Assembly (NCBI GenBank): GCA_032124015.1
Contig: JAQBEH010000030.1
Span: 1-28,713, forward strand
DNA: 28,713 nucleotides
Direction: 5' to 3'
From: DASRJG01 sp032124015
Lineage (GTDB): Bacteria; Acidobacteriota; Polarisedimenticolia; Polarisedimenticolales; DASRJG01
A program made the position numbers and the translations under genes. The notes below the pieces were generated by a model, which searched no databases, was not told the DNA's origin, and saw nothing but the letters and a program-made list of their open reading frames with translations. This document shows positions 8,025-16,243 of this stretch, piece after piece (the first letter of the stretch is position 1; every line of letters starts with the position of its first letter).

Positions 8025-11000
8025 ATATCAGCGATCTGGCGCTCGACCGGCCCGTGGCCACTCTGATGCTGCTCGTCAGCCTGATGGTTTTGGGGTGCGT
8101 GGCGATCTTCCAGCTTCCCCTGGGCTTCATGCCGCTCATCGCCGAGCCCGAGGTCAAGATCGAGGTTCCGCTGCCGGGCAGCCATCCGCTGGAGTCGCTG
8201 CGCGAGGTCGTCCTGCCGATCGAGGAAGAGGTGGCGACGATTCCCGGAGTGAAGCGGATGCGCTCCGACGGCAGGTCGGGCTCGGCGGAGATCGAGGTCA
8301 ACTTCGACTGGTCGGCCGATCTCGCCCTGAAGAAGATGGAGGTCCGCGAGGCCGTCGAGCGCGCGCGCCCAAAACTGCCCGCGGGCGTCGGTCACATCCG
8401 CGTCGAGGGCGAGATCAGCGGGCCCGGCGACGGGGCCGTGCTGCAGGGGCGGATCTCCGCCACGCGCGACCTCGGGGAATCGTGGGAGCTGCTCGATCGG
8501 AGGATCCGGCGGCCGCTCGAGCGGATCAAGGGCGTGGCGCGCGTCAATCTCTACGGCGTGGAAGCCCAGCAACTGCGCATCGATCTCGATCTGGACGCGC
8601 TCAAGCGTCACGCGGTGTCGCCGGCCGAGCTGGTTGCGCGCATCGATGCGGCCAACGTCGATCTCGATCTGGGGGCGATCCACGGCGACGTCGTGCGTTA
8701 CGACGTGCGCTCGCTGTCCCGCTTCCGCGACGTCGATGCGGTTCGCGATCTCCCGTTGCGCGCGAACGGGCCCCGCGTGCGCGACGTGGCCCGGGTGAGC
8801 CTCGAAGAGCCGCGCCTGAACTACGGACGGCACCTCGATCAGCGCTTCGCCATCGGCATCGACGTCTCGAAGGAACCAACAGCCAACACGGTCGAAACGG
8901 TGGATCGGCTCGTCGCCCGCATCGAGGAGATCAAGCACGATCCGGAGCTGGCGGGGATCGAGCTTCTGGTCTGGGTCAACCAGGGCAAGGAAATCCGGCT
9001 CTCGCTGGCCGGGGTCCGGAACTCCGGGCTGTTCGGCGGCGTCCTCGCCGTCCTCGTGCTGTTCGCCTTTTTGCGCCGCTTCCGCACCACGTTGATCGTG
9101 GCGACGGCGATTCCATTCTCCCTGGTTGTGACCTGTGGGGCCATGTACCTGCTGGGGTCCGAGTTCAACGTGTTGACGCTGCTTGGGCTGATGTTCGGCG
9201 TGGGCATGCTGGTGGACAACGCGGTCGTCGTCGTGGAGAACATCCATCGCCTGGAGGGTCAGGGTCTAGGAGGGCGCGAGGCGGCCCGGCGCGGTACCCG
9301 CGAAGTCGCGCTCGCCGTCATCGCGTCCACGGCGACGACGGTCATCGTCTGGTCGTGGCTGTTCGTCGCGGACCGCAGCGAAATGACGATCTACATGGGA
9401 GCGGTGGCGTTGACGATCTGCCTCGCCGTCGCGTGCTCGTTGCTGATCTCGTTGACGTTCATCCCGCTCGCCGCCGCGCGGTTCGTGCCGCGCCGCGAGG
9501 TCCGGCCCGGCGTCCTGCTGCGGCGCGTGGTTCCGGTCTATCGGCGTCTTTTGGGCTGGACGCTGCGGCATCGGCTGGCCACGCTCGCCGGTCTTTTGAT
9601 CCTGGGCGGTAGCGCCGGCATCCCGTTCTCGCTGCTCGAAAAGAGCGGCGAACCCGCCATGCAGCAGAATGCCGTGGCGATCGTCTACCAGATCCACGAT
9701 CCGATGGACAAGGAGCGCGTGGAGAAGATTGTCGACCGGGTCGAAAGCTGGCTCGTTTCACGTCGCGATACGCTGGGATTCGAGAATCTGTACTCGTACT
9801 ACGAAGAGCGGCCGTTCGCGATCACGCAAGTCTACCTGCCGCGCGAGCACGCCAATCCGGACGGCATCGCCCTGCTGACCCAGCAGCTCCAGGGCGATTT
9901 GCCGGTCATTCCCGGCGTGACGCTGGAGGTGGGCGAACGCGACTGGTGGCGGCGCGGCGGACCCCAGGGACGGCGGATGGTTGCCATCGCGCTTCACGGC
10001 GAGGATCCCGAGTATCTCGAGCAACTCGCCGGACAGGTCGAAGCACGGATGAAGGGATTGCCGGACGCAGTCGAGATCTACGGACCGAGCCTGCAGGGGC
10101 AAAAAGAGGTCCGGCTGAGCATCGACAGCGAGAAGGCCCGCGCGCTGAGCGTGACTCCGACGCAAATCGCCGATGCCGTGACCTTGGCCTTCCGCGGTCG
10201 CACGCTGCGGCGGTTCGAACGCAGCCAGGGCGAAGTGGAGATGCTGGTCACGCTACCCGAAGAGGGCCGGCCCGGCCTGGCCTCGCTGCGCGATCTGCCG
10301 GTGCCGCGCGCGGACGGGCCGCCGATTTCCGTCGGCTCGGTCGCGCGCATCGAGCTCGCCCGTACCGCCCCATCGATCGGGCGCGAGGATCGGCAGACGA
10401 CCAGCTTCGTCAGCGTTCAGTTCGAAGAAGACAAGGTCAAAACCGAAGATGCCCAGGCGCGCGTAGCCGAACGCATGAAGGGTTTCGCCATGCCTGCGGG
10501 TTACTCGTGGGACTGGGGACAGTGGGGCCAACGGCGCGACGAGGGGCTGGGCACGATGGGCCGCGGCGTGGCGCTGTCGCTTCTGGTCGTGATCCTGCTG
10601 ATGGCCGCGCTCTTCGAGTCGTTCAGCCAGCCGTTGGCCATCGTGATTACGTTGCCGCTCGCCTTCTTCGGCGCCTTCTGGGCGCTTTGGCTGTTCGGCT
10701 ACACGCTGGACTCGGTGGCGGTGATGGGCGTGATCATTCTGATCGGCATCGTGGTCAACAACGGCATCGTCATGGTCGACCACGTCAATCACTTGCGGCG
10801 AGGCGGCATGTCCCGCGAGGAGGCCCTCGTCGAGGGTTGCGGGGATCGGCTGCGGCCGGTGCTGATGACCGCCATCACGACCCTGTTCGGCCTGCTGCCG
10901 CTGGCGTTTTCGGCCTACACCGTTGCCGGAGCCTACGTCGATTCGATGGCCGTCGGAGTCCTCGGCGGCCTGACGACGTCGACGTTTTTCACGCTCGTCG

Positions 11001-11086
11001 CCTTGCCTGTGTGGTACAGCACCGTCGAAGACTTCGGCTCGTTTCTGACCAGTCTGCTTCCCACGCGCGCGCAGCTACCGACCTAG
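8021..11086 (+). CDS. RND efflux permease subunit 2
   Basis: This second full-length RND permease (1021 aa) starts at ATG 8021 in an ATGA overlap with the previous stop. TM1 follows LALDRPVATLMLLV. TM2-TM6 begin near residue 333, TM7 near 517 and TM8-TM12 from about 847. TM4 has GMLVDNAVVVVENI (D399, N400) and TM10 has GIVVNNGIVMVDHVNH. The second periplasmic half contains an unusual aromatic stretch, YSYYEERPFAITQVY, and a WWRRGGPQGRR segment. It is clearly divergent from the upstream permease and not a recent duplicate. One adaptor followed by two permeases recalls MdtABC, where two permeases form a heterotrimer; that parallel is inference. No outer-membrane factor gene is in the window, so a TolC-like protein must come from elsewhere. 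Its stop overlaps the convergent kinase gene by 12 nt. Confidence 0.93.
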   Translation: MNISDLALDRPVATLMLLVSLMVLGCVAIFQLPLGFMPLIAEPEVKIEVPLPGSHPLESLREVVLPIEEEVATIPGVKRMRSDGRSGSAEIEVNFDWSADLALKKMEVREAVERARPKLPAGVGHIRVEGEISGPGDGAVLQGRISATRDLGESWELLDRRIRRPLERIKGVARVNLYGVEAQQLRIDLDLDALKRHAVSPAELVARIDAANVDLDLGAIHGDVVRYDVRSLSRFRDVDAVRDLPLRANGPRVRDVARVSLEEPRLNYGRHLDQRFAIGIDVSKEPTANTVETVDRLVARIEEIKHDPELAGIELLVWVNQGKEIRLSLAGVRNSGLFGGVLAVLVLFAFLRRFRTTLIVATAIPFSLVVTCGAMYLLGSEFNVLTLLGLMFGVGMLVDNAVVVVENIHRLEGQGLGGREAARRGTREVALAVIASTATTVIVWSWLFVADRSEMTIYMGAVALTICLAVACSLLISLTFIPLAAARFVPRREVRPGVLLRRVVPVYRRLLGWTLRHRLATLAGLLILGGSAGIPFSLLEKSGEPAMQQNAVAIVYQIHDPMDKERVEKIVDRVESWLVSRRDTLGFENLYSYYEERPFAITQVYLPREHANPDGIALLTQQLQGDLPVIPGVTLEVGERDWWRRGGPQGRRMVAIALHGEDPEYLEQLAGQVEARMKGLPDAVEIYGPSLQGQKEVRLSIDSEKARALSVTPTQIADAVTLAFRGRTLRRFERSQGEVEMLVTLPEEGRPGLASLRDLPVPRADGPPISVGSVARIELARTAPSIGREDRQTTSFVSVQFEEDKVKTEDAQARVAERMKGFAMPAGYSWDWGQWGQRRDEGLGTMGRGVALSLLVVILLMAALFESFSQPLAIVITLPLAFFGAFWALWLFGYTLDSVAVMGVIILIGIVVNNGIVMVDHVNHLRRGGMSREEALVEGCGDRLRPVLMTAITTLFGLLPLAFSAYTVAGAYVDSMAVGVLGGLTTSTFFTLVALPVWYSTVEDFGSFLTSLLPTRAQLPT

Positions 11087-13756
11087 ACCCTGCGTCCAGC
11101 TCTGGACGAGCGTGACCGGCGTGACGACCGCCTGCTCGACGGCGCGGTTGACCAGGATGCGCTTCGCGTTGGGCGAGAGGGCGTAGTGCATCCCGATTAT
11201 CTGCCGGACCTTCGGATCGACCAGCATCCGCGGAACGGAGGCCGTGAACGCGGGGGAGAACTTCACGCTGACCACCATCAACTTGTCGTCTGGGGTTTGA
11301 TAGACGAGCTCGGTGTTGTCCGCCGTCCACTGCGGTCGGTTCCCGCCCTCCGTGGAGATCTGCCATTTGCCCCCGTCGTTTCCCAACGACTGAACGTAGA
11401 TCTCAAACTGGCTCGACTCGTTCGATTGGTAGGCGATGAAGCGCCCGTCGGCCGAAAGCGCGGGCAGCAGCTCGACGAACGGCGTCTCCAGGAACACCCG
11501 CGTCTTGCCGTCCGCTAGATCGAGGATGGAGACGTCCCAACCGGTCTTCTTTGCGGTGTTGTTCGTCATGACCGCGCCGGTGCGGCCGTCGGCCGACAGG
11601 CTCCAGAGGATGCTGCTGTCCGGGTCCGCCAGGACGACCTCGTCCGTCCCCGTCCCCGCGCTCGACTTCTGATAAACGTCGCCGCGCCCCTGGCGTCGCG
11701 ACGTGAAGTAGACCCTTCTATCGTCCGGCGACCAGAGGGGCGTGTAGTCGTCCGCGGGGTCGAAGGTCAGGCGGGTCGACGTGCCCCGTTCGAGGTCCAG
11801 CGCCCAGATGTCGGTCTTCTGGTTTTTCGGGTCCTGGATGGACGCGGCCACGCGCTTGCCGTCGTGCGAGAGCGCGATGCTCCGGTAGTCCGCCGGCTTG
11901 CCGACGGTCTCGAGATCGCGGCCGTCGCGATCCATCCAGACGAGGTGCGACAACTCGGAGGCCGAGCCCGCCTGGAACGCGAGCAGGTCGTTGTCGGAGA
12001 CGGAAAACATGGTGTCGTAGTGGCCGGTCCGGGTCAGGTTCTCGGCAACGGGGACGGCCTCGCCGACCAACTCGAGCTTTCCCACGTCGAACCGCTGGGC
12101 CAACAGCGTGCGGTCTCTGAGAAACAGGACGTACCCGGAGCTCGCGTAGCGCGCAGCAGCGTTCGTCGCGAGCAACCGCTTGCGCACCTTTGAATCGAGC
12201 GAGCCGGCGAAGAGCGAGAAACCGTCTTCGGAGCCTGCCGCGTCGGAGCGGGCTTCGACGAGGAAGAGGAAGTGCTTCCCGTCGGGAAGAAAGGCCGGGA
12301 ACCGGTGCGAGGTTTCGGCGGCTGCCGCGTCGAACTCGGTCACCGCCGCGGGAGCGCCGCCGGCCGCGGACACCTTGTAGAGGACGTCGGTCGTCGACGG
12401 TGTGAAGAGGATCGTGCCGCCTGCGCTCCAGGCGCCGCCGCGCCCGCTGGTCGCATCGCACAGGGTCTGCGGCGGGCCGCCGTTCGCGTCGATCTTGCGC
12501 AGCTTCCCCGACGAAAAGAATCCGAGGAGGCGGCTGTCGGGGGACCAGAACGGGTGGTTCGCATCCTCCGTCCCCGCGAGCGGCTGGGCCGTCAGCGCAT
12601 CGAGCGCCCGCACCCACAACATCTGCTTTCCGTCGTCGTCGCGGGCTACGAACGCGATCCTCAGGCCGTCGGGGGAGAGGACCATCGCGCCCGCGCCGGG
12701 CACGTACTGCGTGTGCTCGGGGGGCAGGAGCGACGAGCGCACGATACGCGGCGGCGCCGTCATGAGCTTGAGGGTGAAGACGGTCGCGAGCACGGCGACG
12801 ATTGCTGTCGCCGCGTTTGCCGCCCACGCGAAGCGCGCGCGGGCCTTCCTTTTCGCCGAGACCGGAGCGGCCTCGCCCGCGCGCGATCCCGCATCGACGA
12901 TCCACCGCATCTGATCGGCGAGATCCCGGGCGCTTTGCCAGCGGTCGTCCGGGTCCTTTTCGAGACACTTCTTGATCACGTGATCGAGCGCCGGCGGCGT
13001 CAGCGGCACGAGCTGGCTCACCGGCGGCGGAGTGCCCGAGACGATCGAGGCGATCAACGAGGTCCGCGTTTTTCCCTGGAACGCCGGCTGTCCCGTCGCC
13101 ATCTGATAGAGCAGGGCGCCGAACGCGAAGATGTCGGTTCGGCCGTCCGCTTCGAGCCCTTCGAGTTGTTCGGGGGCCATGTATTGAAACGTCCCGAGGA
13201 TCGTGCCTTGCTCGGTCAGCGGCTGATGCTGGGTCGGGCTCTCGGCCATCTGGCTCATGCTGGCCGTCCCGGAGATGAGCGGACCTGATTTCGCCAGCCC
13301 GAAATCCAGCAGCTTCGCGCCCGCCTTCGTCAGCATGACGTTTCCCGGTTTGAGATCGCGGTGAACGATGCCCTGGCGGTGGGCGGCGTCGAGCGCGCTC
13401 GCGATCTCGATCCCGTGTTTGAGCACCAGCTCGATCGGCAGCGGCCCTTTTTGCAACCGGTCCCCGAGAGCCTCGCCCTCGAGCAGCTCCATCACGAGGT
13501 ACTCCATCCCTTCGTGATTCCCCACGTCGAAGAGGCTGCAGACGTTCGGGTGGCTCAACTGGGAGATCGTCTTCGCCTCGCGCTCGAAGCGCGCCTTGAA
13601 CTCCGGGTTCGCCGCGAAGCCGGCGGGGAGGATCTTCACCGCGACGTCGCGATCGAGTCGCGTGTCCTTCGCGCGGTACACCTCGCCCATGCCGCCGGCG
13701 CCGAGCGGCGCCACGATCTCGTAGGGGCCCAAGCGGTTTCCTGCCGATAGTGCCAA
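11075..13756 (-). CDS. Ser/Thr protein kinase with C-terminal PD40/TolB-like propeller
   Basis: This is a membrane-spanning Hanks-type kinase. The frame is open up to 14218, but the conserved start is TTG at 13756, because AAGGAG sits 7 nt upstream and the product begins MALSAGNRLGPYEI just before the glycine loop (893 aa). The kinase domain is complete: GAGGMGEVYR (19-28), Lys41, Glu60, HRDLKPGN (132-139), DFG (151-153) and MAPEQ in the activation segment. A single transmembrane helix lies at about 310-333. The rest is a beta-propeller of WSPDSRLLGF-, SLSADGRTG- and PALSADGRFIAYQS-type repeats, presumably periplasmic and sensing or binding a ligand. Kinases of this shape are abundant in Acidobacteriota. 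It is convergent with the RND operon. Substrate unknown. Confidence 0.92.
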   Translation of the reverse strand: MALSAGNRLGPYEIVAPLGAGGMGEVYRAKDTRLDRDVAVKILPAGFAANPEFKARFEREAKTISQLSHPNVCSLFDVGNHEGMEYLVMELLEGEALGDRLQKGPLPIELVLKHGIEIASALDAAHRQGIVHRDLKPGNVMLTKAGAKLLDFGLAKSGPLISGTASMSQMAESPTQHQPLTEQGTILGTFQYMAPEQLEGLEADGRTDIFAFGALLYQMATGQPAFQGKTRTSLIASIVSGTPPPVSQLVPLTPPALDHVIKKCLEKDPDDRWQSARDLADQMRWIVDAGSRAGEAAPVSAKRKARARFAWAANAATAIVAVLATVFTLKLMTAPPRIVRSSLLPPEHTQYVPGAGAMVLSPDGLRIAFVARDDDGKQMLWVRALDALTAQPLAGTEDANHPFWSPDSRLLGFFSSGKLRKIDANGGPPQTLCDATSGRGGAWSAGGTILFTPSTTDVLYKVSAAGGAPAAVTEFDAAAAETSHRFPAFLPDGKHFLFLVEARSDAAGSEDGFSLFAGSLDSKVRKRLLATNAAARYASSGYVLFLRDRTLLAQRFDVGKLELVGEAVPVAENLTRTGHYDTMFSVSDNDLLAFQAGSASELSHLVWMDRDGRDLETVGKPADYRSIALSHDGKRVAASIQDPKNQKTDIWALDLERGTSTRLTFDPADDYTPLWSPDDRRVYFTSRRQGRGDVYQKSSAGTGTDEVVLADPDSSILWSLSADGRTGAVMTNNTAKKTGWDVSILDLADGKTRVFLETPFVELLPALSADGRFIAYQSNESSQFEIYVQSLGNDGGKWQISTEGGNRPQWTADNTELVYQTPDDKLMVVSVKFSPAFTASVPRMLVDPKVRQIIGMHYALSPNAKRILVNRAVEQAVVTPVTLVQSWTQGLGR

Positions 13757-13856
13757 GCGCAGACTCCTTATCCGATGACGTGCGGGGGGGATTCTAAGTT
13801 GAAAAGCTCGGCTCAGCCCTTGGATACGTTCAAAAGCCCGGTCTCGAGCCGGATCC

Positions 13857-13891
13857 ACGGCACGTGCTGGACCTCGACGAGGAGGTGCCGT
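13857..13891 (-). terminator. Nested hairpin, possible terminator of the upstream remnant
   Basis: ACGGCAC at 13857-13863 pairs with GTGCCGT at 13885-13891, and an inner CCTC/GAGG stem lies between. It sits 17 nt downstream (minus strand) of the stop of the orphan C-terminal remnant at 13909, and upstream of the kinase start. There is no clear U-tract, so intrinsic termination is only a possibility. Confidence 0.35.
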
Positions 13892-13908
13892 GCCGCTGAC
13901 GGGCGCCG

Positions 13909-14193
13909 TCAGGCCGAAGCCGCCGGCACGCGCGTCAGCAGTCTCTCCAGGTAGCGCGACTTCAGCTGCCGGCTCGCCATCGCGCGATGCACGGGCCCAG
14001 CCCTCAGGATCACGCCGAGCACGGCGGCCATGGCGCGGTGGCTCCAGAGGGCTTGGCGGTCGAAGATCAGGTTTTGGAGCTTGCCGCGCTCGATCGCCAT
14101 CACGATCGTCCTGTGCGTCGAATCGAGCGGCGTGATGACCCGCTCGCCGCGCCGTCCTCTTCCTCGGCCGCAGCGGGTCGTTCGCGGAGACAA
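13909..14193 (-). pseudogene. Orphan C-terminal fragment of an unidentified protein
   Basis: The minus frame ending at TGA 13909-13911 contains a sequence with the look of a real protein end. It runs from THRTIVMAIERGKLQNLIFD through RQALWSHRAMAAVLGVIL to SRYLERLL near the terminus. It is helical, with balanced charge, and unlike the Arg/Pro-rich shadow frames around it. I do not recognise the family. Upstream in this frame (toward 14193) the quality drops to an Arg-rich stretch. The next recognisable material, from about 14199, is a different gene on the other strand, so this fragment appears cut off from its N-terminus. It could alternatively be a short real gene with a TTG start at 14193. 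Confidence 0.4.
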
Positions 14194-14198
14194 GGCTC

Positions 14199-14625
14199 AT
14201 CGCTTCGACGGGGTTCATCCTTTTCGCAGAGGCACCGCGCCTTCACGAGGTGAAGACACGGCTCGCCCCCCGGCTCACCCCGGAGCAAGCCCTCGTCCTC
14301 CACCAGGCGATGCTCGTCGACCAGACGAGATTCGTGCAGGCGCTTTCGGGCGATCGCCGTTCGTGCGAAGTGTGCCTCGATACCGAGCAGGGGGACGGCG
14401 ACCTCGGGGACAGGTTGCACCGGGCGCTCCTTCGCGCGTTCGCCGGCGGAGCCGATGCCGTCATCATCCCGGCGAACGACGGGGGGTACATTCTCGTCGG
14501 CGCCCTGGTTCGATGTCGACGTCGAAAGCGATCTCGCGCGCCTCGTACTCGAGCTTGCGGCCGACCCGTCGCGCGCGCCGGCGACCGCGGCCTGCATCGC
14601 CGGCGTGGTGTCCGGAAGATCTTGA
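14199..14625 (+). pseudogene. Degraded DUF2064/TIGR04282-type glycosyltransferase remnant
   Basis: The N-terminal motif GFILFAEAPRLHEVKTRLAP (14211 on) matches the FAKAP-x-PG-x-VKTRL start of DUF2064 (TIGR04282, rSAM/selenodomain-associated transferase 1), followed by LTPEQALVLHQAMLVD. Then come GDGDLGDRLHRALLRAF and PANDGGYILVG. The family-typical block between these two (the GSD-x-P segment) is missing. The family's C-terminal motif PWFDVDVESDLARL appears at 14503 in a different frame, ending at TGA 14625, with the usual intervening stretch absent. No start codon with a ribosome binding site was found before the VKTRL motif. The gene is therefore a compressed, frameshifted relic. Intact members are nucleotide-sugar-transferase-like proteins. 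Confidence 0.7.
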
Positions 14626-14713
14626 CCCCGAGCCCCATTGGGGGTAAACAATCCCCGATAGGTTTCAGTCTGGAGTCGGGTCCCATCAACTACTCATCGC
14701 GAAGGGAGACCTC

Positions 14714-15436
14714 ATGACGAAACGGATTTTGTCCGCGTGGGCCGGGTTCCTTGGAATGGCCTTGACCCTTGTATGCGTCCTGGCCCTGGCCCCGACGGCC
14801 GACGCCGGGTTGGCACGCCCTCACCTCGGCCGGATCTCGTTGGGCGTCGGCGAAGCGGTGTGCGGAAACGACGTCGTCGAATCGGGCGAAGAGTGCGACG
14901 ACGGCAACACCAATAACGGCGACGGCTGCAACGACAAGTGCCAGTTTGAAAAGTGCGGCGACGGCGTCCTCAACGAAGGCGAAGAGTGCGACGACGGCAA
15001 CAACGATGACGGCGACGGCTGCTCCGCCGACTGCCGGATCGAAAAGACCATGGCGGAGGGCTGCACCCCCGGATTCTGGAAGAATCACACCGGCCATTGG
15101 GTCGGCTATGCCCCCGGTGGGACGATCGGCAGCGTGTTCAGCGCGGCGAGCGCGTTCCCGACGTTGGCCGACGACTCGCTCCTGGCCGGCCTCCAGTATC
15201 ACGGTGGCACCGGCGCGATCGGAGGCGCCCGAATCCTGCTTCGCGCGGCCATCGCGGCCCTACTCAACGAATCACACCCCTCGATCGACTACTCGGTCGA
15301 CGGCGTGATCGGGCTGGTCAATGCCGCTCTGGCGACCGGCGACCGGGACACGATGATCAACCTCGGTAGCGTGCTCGATGACGCCAACAACGGCCAGGAT
15401 GGCTGTCCGCTCAGCGGCGGGAACACGAACCACTAG
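14714..15436 (+). CDS. Secreted cysteine-rich DUF4215 (Myxococcus-type) repeat protein
   Basis: This 240-residue exported protein has a signal peptide (about residues 1-31, ending TADA) and a good ribosome binding site (AAGGGAG) before ATG. Two tandem DUF4215/TIGR02232 repeats occupy residues 50-80 and 81-111. Each has CG-x-D, GEECDDGN and GDGC with a following Cys; their DNA is also repeated (GAAGAGTGCGACGACGGCAA occurs in both). After the repeats a second module begins with CTPGFWKNHTGHW (117-129), a motif seen in secreted extracellular proteins with TPGxWKNH domains. An Ala-rich helical stretch and an Asp-rich tail follow. There is no sorting signal at the C-terminus. Function unknown; the repeats suggest disulfide-stabilised, perhaps Ca-binding, surface modules. 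It lies alone between decayed DNA and a transposon remnant. Confidence 0.85.
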   Translation: MTKRILSAWAGFLGMALTLVCVLALAPTADAGLARPHLGRISLGVGEAVCGNDVVESGEECDDGNTNNGDGCNDKCQFEKCGDGVLNEGEECDDGNNDDGDGCSADCRIEKTMAEGCTPGFWKNHTGHWVGYAPGGTIGSVFSAASAFPTLADDSLLAGLQYHGGTGAIGGARILLRAAIAALLNESHPSIDYSVDGVIGLVNAALATGDRDTMINLGSVLDDANNGQDGCPLSGGNTNH

Positions 15437-15461
15437 ACGACGGAACGATCGTCCTTCGGAT

Positions 15462-15497
15462 GCGGACGGCAATCGGACTCGCCCGGTTGCCGTCCGC
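15462..15497 (+). terminator. Strong stem-loop downstream of the cysteine-rich protein gene
   Basis: GCGGACGGCAATCGG (15462-15476) pairs with CCGGTTGCCGTCCGC (15483-15497) across a 6-nt loop, with one G-T wobble, giving a 15-bp stem. It lies 26 nt after the stop codon. No U-run follows, so it may act as an mRNA 3' end or a Rho-assisted terminator. Apart from this hairpin I see nothing in the gap 15437-15698. Confidence 0.55.
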
Positions 15498-15698
15498 GAT
15501 CGTCGGGTGGACGCAGCCCGTATGGTCCGAAAACACAAACGGCGCTCGATTCGCATTCGAGCGCAACGATGTCGGGGTTCCGTGCCGCGGGGGTTGTACC
15601 CGATAGTCCGCTAAGTGACAGACGTGAGTATGCGCCAGCAGCCATCGGCGCGCCGCGATTGGCGGCGCGCAACGCGGCCGAGGGAAGCGGCAGAGATG

Positions 15699-15950
15699 CT
15701 AAGCCGCTTCTCGATGGTAGTAGCGACGCATCCCACCGAGGCGCTCACGACAACGCATGCGCCCGAAGGTCTTCGTGGGGCCGGGAACCGGCGCGATGAT
15801 CGAGTTGCCGAGTCCCTGGTGATTCCGCTCCGTGTGGTAATGGGTGACGTACTCGCGAACTGCGCGTCGCAGGGAATCTTCGCCGACGAAGATCATGCGG
15901 TCGAGGCATTCCGACTTGATCGAACGCATGAACCTCTCGATCCACGCGTT
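15699..15950 (-). pseudogene. DDE (rve-type) transposase, C-terminal piece, split by the recombinase element
   Basis: The minus frame reads NAWIERFMRSIKSECLDRM, then REYVTHYHTERNHQGLGN, and ends RCRERLGGMRRYYHREAA before its stop. This is the standard end of an integrase-core transposase, including the catalytic Glu (in IERF) and the HYHTERNHQGL signature. The piece starts abruptly at the TT core 15949-15950, immediately after which the frame runs into the inserted element. Its N-terminal half, with the preceding Asp residues, lies at 19331-19738 in the same orientation. Joined across one TT, the codon at the junction becomes AAC and the protein reads RSPNL-NAWIERF with no gap. The C-terminal end looks intact. 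Confidence 0.88.
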
Positions 15951-15972
15951 GGACGAAGCTGTCGAGTGCACC
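15938..15972 (+). other. Left attachment junction (attL-like)
   Basis: Transposase sequence ends in ACGCG, followed by the TT core at 15949-15950, then the left element arm starting GGACGAAGCT. This arm and the right arm (read from 19328 inward on the minus strand) match at 14 of 22 positions, including the tip GGA, GCT at positions 8-10 and TGCACC at positions 17-22. Confidence 0.7.
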
Positions 15973-16243
15973 CGATAACGACGATCCGTATCATCGTTTC
16001 CGAGTCACGCATCGGTTCCACCCGTTGTTCGGGCGCGAGTACGATCTCCTAACCTATCGTCACAACTGGGGCGAGGACCGGGTCTATTTCCACGACGAGA
16101 CCGGAGCCCTGAGGTCTCTTCCTGCTTCGTGGACCAGCGCCGCTGCGGAGGATCCGTTCGTGGTCGCGGCGGTCGGCCGGTCGCACTTTCGGACGGCGGA
16201 TCTGCGTGAGTTGGCGGACCTGCTCCAGGGCGTGAGGCCGTGA
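15951..16243 (+). CDS. DUF5372-like protein, body only; start lies at the other end of the element
   Basis: This frame carries a well-conserved small-protein pattern: HRFRVTHRFHPLFGREYDL, TYRHNWGEDRVYFHDETG and LRSLPASWT, then PFVVAAVGRSHF and a helical end to TGA 16241-16243. I assign it to DUF5372 from memory of that pattern. In the integrated state it has no good start. Going upstream in frame there is no ATG, GTG or TTG before a TGA at 15929-15931; the only internal option, TTG 16025, lacks a ribosome binding site and would cut off conserved residues. The frame runs exactly through the left TT core. In a circle it joins to GTG 19315 with AAGGAGG, giving a 102-residue protein beginning MKPDPWTKLS. 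Role unknown; a small accessory or control factor is a guess. Confidence 0.7.

Noticed and set aside
13757..14218. Upstream extension of the kinase frame to 14218
   Set aside because: The extra residues are Arg/Pro-rich with no family similarity, while TTG 13756 has AAGGAG at good spacing and the conserved N-terminus.
14857..15050. Possible tandem DNA repeat array in the cysteine-rich gene
   Set aside because: There are only two units of about 93 bp, explained fully by the two DUF4215 protein repeats.
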